A stretch of 12,345 nucleotides of DNA from Cetobacterium sp. UBA6069 (GTDB lineage: Bacteria > Fusobacteriota > Fusobacteriia > Fusobacteriales > Fusobacteriaceae), in contig DIXX01000030.1 in the NCBI GenBank assembly GCA_002428805.1, forward strand, positions 1 through 12,345, in the 5' to 3' direction. Of this stretch, positions 1 to 6,677 are shown in pieces. Under the pieces are notes generated by a model that was not told where the DNA came from, ran no database searches, and was given only the letters and a program-made list of their open reading frames with translations. The translations under genes and the position numbers were made by a program. How positions within the stretch are numbered: the stretch's first letter is position 1; each line of letters starts with the position of its first letter.

Positions 1-79
1 GCTTCATAACCGCTAGCCACCAAGAGCAAACTAGTATAACTAATACAAAAAATAGTTTTGTCATCCCCTTAAAATTCAT
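1..79 (-). CDS. N-terminus of a membrane or exported protein, cut by window edge (possibly SecD)
   Basis: Only the first 26 codons are present; the gene continues beyond position 1. The ATG at 79-77 has a GGAGG ribosome binding site (89-85) five bases upstream. A second in-frame ATG five codons later has AAGGGG directly against it with no spacing, so the first ATG is preferred. The peptide begins MNFKGMTK, followed by a hydrophobic run (LFFVLVILVCSWWLAV) and then MK. That is the pattern of a signal anchor or first transmembrane helix with positive charge on the cytoplasmic side. It lies 16 bases after ruvX and is probably in the same operon. SecD, the preprotein translocase subunit, starts with a similar short basic stretch and helix, so it is a candidate. 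However, the diagnostic LGLDLRGG-type motif would lie outside the window. The coding call is fairly safe; the function is a guess. Confidence 0.6.
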   Translation of the reverse strand, partial: MNFKGMTKLFFVLVILVCSWWLAVMK

Positions 80-95
80 GTTCGCCTCCACTTAG

Positions 96-515
96 TTATT
101 TTTTCATGTCTAAAAAAGTTTGTAGTATAATAGCGGCTGCTACTTTATCAACTACTTTTCTTTTCTCTTTGGCTCCCCTTAAATTTGTTTCGTTTAACAT
201 TCTATCTGCTGAAACAGTGGAAAGTCTTTCATCTATTTCAAAGAACTCTAATCCTTCGATAGATTTATTTAGTTTCTCCATAAATTCTCTTACTTTTTCG
301 GCTTGACGCTTCTCTGTTCCATCTAAACTTTTAGGGATTCCAATTACTATTGATTTAGTATTTTCCTCTCTACATAGTTCAGCGATTCTTTTTACTGCCT
401 TTGTCTTTCTTCTATCTATTACTTCTAGGGGAGTGGCTACCATCCCCATTAAATCTGATTTTGCCACTCCTATTCTTACATCTCCTACATCTAAAGAAAG
501 ATATCTTTTATACAT
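96..515 (-). CDS. ruvX: RuvX/YqgF family putative pre-16S rRNA nuclease / Holliday junction resolvase-like protein
   Basis: This is a 139-residue RNase H-fold protein of normal family length. Visible family motifs are LSLDVGDVRIGVAKSD (acidic D9), IVIGIPKSLDGTEKRQAEKV (about 56-75), IDERLST (94-100) and the C-terminal VDKVAAAIILQTFLD (D123). The acidic residues correspond to the expected metal-binding active site. In the family, YqgF from E. coli is linked to 16S rRNA 5'-end maturation, and other members resolve branched DNA; the sequence cannot decide between these. The ATG at 515-513 is chosen because GGAGG (528-524) lies eight bases upstream. A reading that begins five codons earlier needs a TTG (530-528) that overlaps that same GGAGG and has no site of its own. 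The gene follows alaS by 15 bases, and alaS-ruvX adjacency is common in low-GC bacteria. Confidence 0.93.
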   Translation of the reverse strand: MYKRYLSLDVGDVRIGVAKSDLMGMVATPLEVIDRRKTKAVKRIAELCREENTKSIVIGIPKSLDGTEKRQAEKVREFMEKLNKSIEGLEFFEIDERLSTVSADRMLNETNLRGAKEKRKVVDKVAAAIILQTFLDMKK

Positions 516-523
516 ATAATCTT

Positions 524-528
524 CCTCC
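524..528 (-). promoter_or_regulatory. ruvX ribosome binding site (decides the start)
   Basis: GGAGG lies eight bases before the ATG at 515. It overlaps the in-frame TTG (530-528) that would extend the protein by five residues, which argues against that longer form. Confidence 0.8.
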
Positions 529-530
529 AA

Positions 531-3137
531 TTATAATGAATTTGCTAAAATCTCCTTAACTGCAGCTAAAGCTTCTTTAACTTTTGCTCCATTTTTTCCA
601 CCAGCTTGTGCGAAGTCAGGTCTACCTCCACCATTTCCTTCAGCTATTTTAGCAGCTTCTCTTACTAAATCTCCGGCTTTAACTTTTCCAATTAAATCCT
701 TTGTTACTCCAATTGCAAATATTGCTTTATCATTATTCGATGCTAAAGCAATTACACAACTTCCTAACTTATCTTTTGCTTTATCTACAATCTCTCTTAA
801 TGAGTCAGCTTCTTTATTAGTGAAATCTTGAATTAAAACTTTAACTCCATTGATCTCTTCTACTTGATCAAATAATGAGTTTGCTTCAAATGTTGCCACT
901 TTAGCTTTTAAAGTTTCAACCTCTTTTGCTAAATCTCTTACTTCTTCAACAACTTTTTCAGATCTCTCTTCAACTTTGTTTACATCAGTTTTTAAATTTT
1001 TAGCGACTCTTTTCATTGTTTTTTCCATCTCTAAAACAGCTAAGTACGCTTTGTAGCTTGTTTGAGCTTCTATTCTTCTTACTCCAGCAGCTACCCCAGC
1101 TTCTGAAACTATTTTAAACATACCAATTTTGCTGATATTGTTTATATGAGTTCCTCCACAAAGCTCCATTGAATAATCTCCAATAGTTACAACTCTAACT
1201 TCATCTCCATATTTATCTCCAAATAAAGCTGTTGCTCCTTTTGCTTTTGCGTCATCCATAGACATAACATCTGCATTTACAGTTGTAGCCATAAATATTC
1301 TTTCATTTACTGCTTTTTCAACTTTTTCTAACTCTTCAGCTGTTAATCCTTCGTAGTGGTTAAAGTCAAATCTTAATCTATCTGCTCCACAAGATGAACC
1401 CGCTTGTTGAACATGAGATCCTAAAACATCTTTTAAGGCTTGATGAAGTAAGTGCGTTGCAGTATGATTCTTAGCTACTTCCTCTCTTCTTACTGGGTCA
1501 ACAGTTAAGTTTAAAAGAGTTCCTTCTACTAACTCTTCTATTCCACTTTCAATTTCAACAACGTGAGTGTAAATCTCTTTTTGCTTTTGAACATCTAAAA
1601 CTTTAGCTACTAAGTTTTCTCCTTCTATGATTCCGTGGTCAGCTTCTTGTCCTCCCGACTCTGCATAGAATGGAGTTTGATCAAATATTAAAGCATATTT
1701 GTTATCTTCTAAAGCTCTTACACTTAAAAGAGTCGCAGCAGTCATTAAATCACAGTATCCAGTGAACTCTGTTTTTCCATGCTTATCATAGAACTCCTCT
1801 ATAAAGCTATCTTGACCTTTTTCCATTACAACTGTTCTTGATGATCTAGCTTTTTCTCTTTGCTCTTCCATCTTTTCTACGAACTCTTCGTTTGAAACTT
1901 CTATTCCATTTTCCTCACAAATCTCTTCTGTTAATTCATATGGGAATCCATAAGTATCATAAAGTTTAAACGTAATATCTCCAGAAAGCTTTGTTTCTCC
2001 TTTTGCTTTAACTGCATTTATCTCATTTGTTACTAGTTGCATACCTTGATCTAAAGTATTAGAGAATTTTTCCTCTTCTATCTTTACAACTTTTTTGATA
2101 TGCTCAATATTTTTTCTTAACTCTGGATATGCCTCTTCCATTATCTCTACAACTTTATCTACCATCTCATACATGAATAACTCTTTTCTTCCTAAAAGTC
2201 TTCCATGTCTTACAGCTCTTCTTAAGATTCTTCTTAAAACATATCCTCTTCCTTCGTTAGATGGTATTACTCCATCATTTACTAAGAATGTTACAGCTCT
2301 TGAGTGATCTGTTATTACTTTTAATGAGAAATCTTTTTCAGGTGCTACACCGTATTCAGTATTAGTTAATCTTCCTGCTTCTTGAACGATTGGGAATAAT
2401 AAATCTGTTTCAAAGTTATTAGATTTTCCTTGAACCATTGCAGCTACTCTTTCTAGTCCTGCTCCAGTATCTATATTTTTCTTTGGTAATGGTTGTAATG
2501 ACCCATCTTCCATTCTATTCCACTCTGTGAATACTAAATTCCAAATTTCTATAAATCTATTGTCTGTTCCCTCATCACCTAATTTAGAGTTTTCATCTCC
2601 ACCATAAGCTGGTCCTAAATCTACGTGAATCTCTGAACATGGTCCACAAGAACCTGTAGGTCCTGCTGCCCACCAGTTTTCAGATTCTCCCATTCTTACA
2701 ATTCTCTCTTTTGGGAAGTTACATTTTTCTATCCAAATTTTCTCTGCTTCATCATCTGTTGTGAAAACTGAAACCCATAGTTTATCTTTCTCTAATTTTA
2801 GTACCTCAGTTATAAACTCCCAAGACCAGATTATAGCTTCTTCTCTAAAGTAATCTCCAAATGAGAAGTTTCCTAACATTTCGAAGAATGTGTGGTGTCT
2901 AGCTGTTCTTCCAACATTTTCTAAATCGTTTGTTCTGATACATTTTTGATAAGTTGTCACTCTTGGAGTAGGTGCTTCTTTTTGACCTAAGAAATAAGGC
3001 TTAAATGGTACCATTCCTGCAACTGTTAATAAAAGAGTTGGATCATCAGGAATAAGTGATGCACTTTCAAAATGCTTATGAGTTTTTTCTTCAAAAAACT
3101 TTATAAATTTGCTTCTAATTTCATTACCTGTTAACAT
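531..3137 (-). CDS. alaS: Alanine--tRNA ligase
   Basis: This class II aminoacyl-tRNA synthetase charges tRNA-Ala in the cytoplasm. At 868 residues it is full length and contains all expected parts. The catalytic domain includes RTNDLENVGRTARHHTFFEM (68-87), GPTGSCGPCSEI (159-170) and the motif 3 segment DTGAGLERVA (223-232). The editing domain carries PFYAESGGQ (489-497), HTATH (558-562) and CGGTH (660-664), which supply the zinc ligands H558, H562, C660 and H664 used to clear mischarged Ser/Gly-tRNA. A coiled-coil-like charged stretch (about 695-755) leads to the C-terminal DHHA1-type domain with GGGRPDFAQAGG (836-847). The ATG at 3137-3135 has GGAGG (3152-3148) ten bases upstream. It follows lptB by 38 bases, the largest gap in this cluster, and precedes ruvX. 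No damage or missing residue is visible. Confidence 0.98.
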   Translation of the reverse strand: MLTGNEIRSKFIKFFEEKTHKHFESASLIPDDPTLLLTVAGMVPFKPYFLGQKEAPTPRVTTYQKCIRTNDLENVGRTARHHTFFEMLGNFSFGDYFREEAIIWSWEFITEVLKLEKDKLWVSVFTTDDEAEKIWIEKCNFPKERIVRMGESENWWAAGPTGSCGPCSEIHVDLGPAYGGDENSKLGDEGTDNRFIEIWNLVFTEWNRMEDGSLQPLPKKNIDTGAGLERVAAMVQGKSNNFETDLLFPIVQEAGRLTNTEYGVAPEKDFSLKVITDHSRAVTFLVNDGVIPSNEGRGYVLRRILRRAVRHGRLLGRKELFMYEMVDKVVEIMEEAYPELRKNIEHIKKVVKIEEEKFSNTLDQGMQLVTNEINAVKAKGETKLSGDITFKLYDTYGFPYELTEEICEENGIEVSNEEFVEKMEEQREKARSSRTVVMEKGQDSFIEEFYDKHGKTEFTGYCDLMTAATLLSVRALEDNKYALIFDQTPFYAESGGQEADHGIIEGENLVAKVLDVQKQKEIYTHVVEIESGIEELVEGTLLNLTVDPVRREEVAKNHTATHLLHQALKDVLGSHVQQAGSSCGADRLRFDFNHYEGLTAEELEKVEKAVNERIFMATTVNADVMSMDDAKAKGATALFGDKYGDEVRVVTIGDYSMELCGGTHINNISKIGMFKIVSEAGVAAGVRRIEAQTSYKAYLAVLEMEKTMKRVAKNLKTDVNKVEERSEKVVEEVRDLAKEVETLKAKVATFEANSLFDQVEEINGVKVLIQDFTNKEADSLREIVDKAKDKLGSCVIALASNNDKAIFAIGVTKDLIGKVKAGDLVREAAKIAEGNGGGRPDFAQAGGKNGAKVKEALAAVKEILANSL

Positions 3138-3175
3138 GTTTTTGTTTCCTCCACTATATTTTTAAAAAATTTTAT

Positions 3176-3901
3176 TTAATCTAATTTAAAGTTTTCTCCC
3201 AGATAAACTTTTTTAGCCATCTCATTATTCGCTATTTCCTCTGGAGTTCCACTTATTAAAACTTTTCCGTTTGCCATTATATATGCTTTTTCTGTAATAG
3301 ATAAAGTTTCTCTAACCGAATGATCTGTGATCAATATTCCTAAACCTCTTTCTTTCAAATATCTAATAATTTGTTGAATATCTTCAACAGCTATTGGATC
3401 TACTCCCGCAAAAGGTTCATCTAATAAGATAAAGTCGGGATCATTAGCTATCGTTCTAGCTATCTCAACTCTTCTTCTCTCTCCACCAGAAAGAGAGTAT
3501 CCCATTGATTTTGCTACATGAGTTAATTTAAACTCTTCTAAAAGTTCTTGCATTTTTTTTATCTGCTCACTTTTAGGCAACCCCTTCATCTCTAATATAG
3601 CCAATATATTATCCTCTACTGATAAATTTCTAAAAATAGATGGTTCTTGGGCTAAATATCCAATTCCCATATCTGCTCTTTTATACATTGGATAATCTGT
3701 TATATCCACTTCATTTATAAAAACTTCACCTTTTTCAGGTTTTACAATTCCAGTTATCATGTAAAATGTTGTTGTTTTTCCAGCTCCATTAGGTCCTAAA
3801 AGTCCTACGATTTCACCTTTTTTAACTTCTAAGCTCACTTCATTAACAACTTTTCTTTTCTTATAACTTTTACATAAACCTTGAGCAACTATACTTCTCA
3901 T
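3176..3901 (-). CDS. lptB: LPS export ABC transporter ATP-binding protein LptB
   Basis: This 241-residue ABC ATPase has every expected element: Walker A GPNGAGKT (36-43), Q-loop Q85, signature LSGGERRRVEIAR (137-149), Walker B FILLDEPFAGVDPIAV (157-172) and switch histidine H194 in TDHSVRETL. The FAGVDPIAV, LSGGERRRVEIAR and DHSVRETL segments are typical of LptB rather than of amino-acid or lipoprotein exporters. LptB sits on the cytoplasmic face of LptF/LptG and powers LPS extraction from the inner membrane into the LptC-LptA bridge. The permease genes lptF/lptG are not in the window. The gene starts at ATG 3901-3899, with AAGGAG (3912-3907) overlapping the TAA stop of the upstream 918-residue LptC/LptA-like gene. 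The two are therefore likely translated in a coupled way, which supports a shared transport function. Confidence 0.95.
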   Translation of the reverse strand: MRSIVAQGLCKSYKKRKVVNEVSLEVKKGEIVGLLGPNGAGKTTTFYMITGIVKPEKGEVFINEVDITDYPMYKRADMGIGYLAQEPSIFRNLSVEDNILAILEMKGLPKSEQIKKMQELLEEFKLTHVAKSMGYSLSGGERRRVEIARTIANDPDFILLDEPFAGVDPIAVEDIQQIIRYLKERGLGILITDHSVRETLSITEKAYIMANGKVLISGTPEEIANNEMAKKVYLGENFKLD

Positions 3902-3906
3902 AGATT

Positions 3907-3912
3907 CTCCTT
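3907..3912 (-). promoter_or_regulatory. lptB ribosome binding site overlapping the upstream stop codon
   Basis: AAGGAG starts inside the TAA stop (3913-3911) of the upstream LptC/LptA-like gene and lies five bases before the lptB ATG. A ribosome terminating there would uncover or directly re-use this site. Confidence 0.75.
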
Positions 3913-6667
3913 ATTTTTTTATAATTTTGTTATATCCTGAATTTATTTGATTTTTATTAGTGATACTTTTATTTTCATTCGCTTTATAATCTACAAATAC
4001 ATTTCCTCTAGCCTTAGCTTTATTTGTTTTCATATTATAATCAACTTCATCAGCAGTTATTACCGAATCACCATCATCTACAAATACGTTTCCTCTCAGC
4101 TCTGCTAAATTCTCTTTATTTTTCAACTTAGCTTTTGTTGAAGTAGCATTTAAAGTTTTATCCTTATCTTTTCTTACAATTACAACTTTTCCTACTAAAT
4201 CAATTATCTCTGTATTTAAATTTCCAGTCATCATATTTGCAGTTACAGTTGTTATAACTCCATTCTCATCCTTTAGTACAGCTCTAGTATTATCTTTTCC
4301 AAATACTAATTTTTTCTCTGGTTGTATCTCTAAATAATCTGAATAAAGTGTTGTTCCCTCTTTTACTATAACGGCATTTTTTCTAATTTCAACTCTTTGA
4401 ATCTCATTCTTGCCTGCAGCATTCTTTTTAAAATAGGCTCTTACAAAATCTCCTTTAAAATCTACTGGAACTCCATCCTGATAAATTCTACCAGAAACAT
4501 TTCCTGCGAAATCTAAATTCATATTATTTAAAGTTCCTTCAACCTTATCTCCTTTAAACTCTTCATTTAATTTAGATTTTATAAATACAGTTTCACCTTT
4601 TAAATTCCCGCTCTTTTTATTTAGCTCTCCATTCTTCATATCTATATTGTAATCTGTATACTTTATATTTATAGGAAGATCTGATTTTGCTATTTCAGTA
4701 TTTTGGTTGTACTGTAAAAGTTCTCCTTTTAAAGTAGAAACATCGTCTTTAATCTCTGCGTTTCCTTCTAATATGAACTCTCCCTCAGAAACAAAGTACT
4801 TTATTATATCACTTTTTGAAGCATTCTTCACATCTTTTCCACTAAATTTTTCACCAGTAAATATTTTTTTATTAGTTTCATATACACCATTATACATTTT
4901 TCCACTACTTTTCTTTACAACATCCTGAAAAATAATTTCGCCAGGTATATAGATTTTTTCATCTTTTATTTGGTAATCAGCTGAATTTGCATTAGCTACA
5001 ACATCTCCACTTGTTAGTATCAGTTTATCTCTTAACTTCACAAACTCATTTTCTTTAAACTCACCTGTCGTTGAAACAACCTTAGTATCACCTTTTTTAT
5101 CTAAAGCAACCAAGTCTTTTTCTACAGTTCCTATTCCTGTTTTTTGATTAAACTCTAAATTAGTTCCTTCAACAATATTATTTGTACTTATATATTTAAA
5201 TGCTCCAAAAGATTTAAATATCTCTGTTGTTAAATTATATTCACCTTTTAATCCTTCAAAACTATCTTTTTCAACTTTTCTTTTTAAAATATATTTTTCA
5301 GGAAGATATACAAATCCTTTTTTTCCTAAATAATCCATTTTAGAACTTTCAAATATGTATCTCTCATCTTCAAACTGTGCTTCACCATTAACTAGATAAC
5401 TCTCTTCGTCTCTATCAAAATCAACTCTATTTCCTGAGGCCATTTGTTTTTGAACTACATCTGTAACTGATCCTTTTAAAACATACCCTTTTCCAGTTAA
5501 CTTATTATAAAAGAAACTTTCACCTTTACTATCATATTTATCACTAAAATATGAATAGCCATCTTTTAAGTAAATCTCTCCAGTTACTGTTTTGTATTTT
5601 AAATTTTTAGTTAAGATTTTATTTGTTAGACTTGTGTACTCTATATTTTTATCAGATAGTAACTCAAGGTCTTTTGTATCAGTTGAGTATATTGCCATAT
5701 CCGCTTTTAATTTTGCACCATCTTTATCTGTCCCATCTATATTTCCTTTTAAGACTAACTTTTTAGTTATTTTATTATAAATACCATTGTCTCCTACAAA
5801 AGAATATACTCCATTACTTCCGTCAATCTTTCCATTAAAATTAATATTATCTCCACCATCTGAAGTTATGCTCTCCATATTAATTTTATATCCTTCTGCT
5901 AATATATGAACATTTTTACTTATCTTAAACGATTCTGTTTTATCATTTAAAACTAAATCTTCCCCATACAATTTTATTCCATTGTAGTCTAATTCAAAAG
6001 GATTTGAACTAGTTAATATATTGGTTTTTGTATCGTATTTTAACCCTTTAAAGTTTCCACTTAAAATTCCAGAACCATCACCTAAGTTACTTCCAGATAA
6101 AAATGCTTGCCCATCTATACTCATAATTTTATCTTTATCATTATATTTAGCTTGTTGAGCTGATAATGTTATGTTATTTGTTTTAAGTTTAACATCTCCT
6201 GATAAAATTACATTTTCCATTTTTAAGTCACTTTTAAAATTTTGTCCAGAAACCTCTATTCCTTCTTCTTTATTGATTGCAGTTACACCGATTGTTGATT
6301 CGATCTCTCCGCTCTCTTTTGTATATTTTGCTTCTTGTGTTTCAAACTCCCATCCATTTAAACTTTTTCCTAGAATATTAGATTTTAATAACAGGTTTTT
6401 TCCAGCATCTAAAATTGCGTTATCTCCTGTTAAAACCATTCCACCTAGAACTGCCTTTGCTTTTTCAAAAGTTGTTTCATTTTTTCTAATAAAATCTTTT
6501 TGTTTTTCCGCTTCTATATGATAACCCTCTGTATCATATACCGCACCTATTGTTTCAACGACTTCCTCTTTTTTTTCTATTTTTTTCTCATCACCAAAAT
6601 AATTGAAATATCCCAAAACCAATGCTGCTGCTATAACAATTCTATAGGCCAACTTTTTCTTATCCAT
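3911..6667 (-). CDS. Large LptC/LptA (OstA)-like multi-repeat periplasmic protein, predicted LPS-transport bridge
   Basis: This 918-residue protein starts at ATG 6667-6665. It has one N-terminal hydrophobic segment (about 6-24, preceded by MDKKK) that looks like an uncleaved signal anchor, then a charged linker (25-40). The rest is a long, cysteine-free, beta-rich region of turn-rich repeats with the pattern A-x-x-Y-N/D-x(5-6)-L-x-G-N/D. Clear copies begin near residues 113, 173, 209, 295, 357, 386, 414, 504, 563, 595, 651, 845 and 875. A segment near 104-115 (NGWEFETQEAKY) recalls LptC. The repeats resemble the jellyroll strands of LptA, LptC and the LptD N-domain (OstA family), but no outer-membrane barrel follows. 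E. coli LptA and LptC are each under 200 residues, so this is several domains long. The adjacent, probably coupled lptB supports a role in LPS transport. The fold and role are inferences; another AsmA/TamB-like lipid-transfer protein is less likely but possible. Confidence 0.8.
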   Translation of the reverse strand: MDKKKLAYRIVIAAALVLGYFNYFGDEKKIEKKEEVVETIGAVYDTEGYHIEAEKQKDFIRKNETTFEKAKAVLGGMVLTGDNAILDAGKNLLLKSNILGKSLNGWEFETQEAKYTKESGEIESTIGVTAINKEEGIEVSGQNFKSDLKMENVILSGDVKLKTNNITLSAQQAKYNDKDKIMSIDGQAFLSGSNLGDGSGILSGNFKGLKYDTKTNILTSSNPFELDYNGIKLYGEDLVLNDKTESFKISKNVHILAEGYKINMESITSDGGDNINFNGKIDGSNGVYSFVGDNGIYNKITKKLVLKGNIDGTDKDGAKLKADMAIYSTDTKDLELLSDKNIEYTSLTNKILTKNLKYKTVTGEIYLKDGYSYFSDKYDSKGESFFYNKLTGKGYVLKGSVTDVVQKQMASGNRVDFDRDEESYLVNGEAQFEDERYIFESSKMDYLGKKGFVYLPEKYILKRKVEKDSFEGLKGEYNLTTEIFKSFGAFKYISTNNIVEGTNLEFNQKTGIGTVEKDLVALDKKGDTKVVSTTGEFKENEFVKLRDKLILTSGDVVANANSADYQIKDEKIYIPGEIIFQDVVKKSSGKMYNGVYETNKKIFTGEKFSGKDVKNASKSDIIKYFVSEGEFILEGNAEIKDDVSTLKGELLQYNQNTEIAKSDLPINIKYTDYNIDMKNGELNKKSGNLKGETVFIKSKLNEEFKGDKVEGTLNNMNLDFAGNVSGRIYQDGVPVDFKGDFVRAYFKKNAAGKNEIQRVEIRKNAVIVKEGTTLYSDYLEIQPEKKLVFGKDNTRAVLKDENGVITTVTANMMTGNLNTEIIDLVGKVVIVRKDKDKTLNATSTKAKLKNKENLAELRGNVFVDDGDSVITADEVDYNMKTNKAKARGNVFVDYKANENKSITNKNQINSGYNKIIKK
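3989..4096 (-). repeat. In-frame 21-bp direct repeat encoding RGNVFVD, 87 bp apart
   Basis: The two copies, 3989-4009 and 4076-4096, match at 20 of 21 bases and encode RGNVFVD at residues 887-893 and 858-864 of the LptC/LptA-like protein. The 87-bp offset is exactly 29 codons, close to one strand-turn-strand unit. This suggests a fairly recent duplication of a repeat module near the C-terminus. Confidence 0.7.
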
Positions 6668-6671
6668 ACTG

Positions 6672-6677
6672 CCTCCT
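6672..6677 (-). promoter_or_regulatory. Ribosome binding site of the LptC/LptA-like gene overlapping the mutS stop codon
   Basis: AGGAGG (6677-6672) begins inside the mutS TAG stop (6678-6676) and lies four bases before the ATG at 6667. The stop and Shine-Dalgarno sequence are therefore one element, TAGGAGG, which suggests translational coupling from mutS. Confidence 0.78.

Noticed and set aside
516..530. Five-residue extension of RuvX from TTG 530.
   Set aside because: The TTG overlaps the GGAGG that serves the ATG at 515 and has no site of its own.
3138..3175. Possible extra promoter in the lptB-alaS gap (TATAGT with AT-rich upstream sequence).
   Set aside because: The -35 candidates have spacers of about 15 or 20 bases and poor matches; in such AT-rich DNA the match is not convincing.
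6171..6521. Plus-strand open frame of 116 codons, hydrophobic-looking.
   Set aside because: It lies wholly inside the 918-residue gene on the other strand, has no ribosome binding site that stands out, and its Phe/Ser/Leu-rich composition is what the reverse strand of Lys/Glu-rich AT-rich coding DNA gives. Other plus-strand frames (106-306, 2095-2307, 4707-4928, 5592-5780, 6726-6971) fail for the same reason.
3911..6667. The 918-residue protein as LptD or a repeat adhesin/autotransporter.
   Set aside because: There is no C-terminal barrel or terminal aromatic residue for LptD or an autotransporter, the N-terminus looks like an uncleaved anchor, and the neighbour is the LPS-export ATPase gene.
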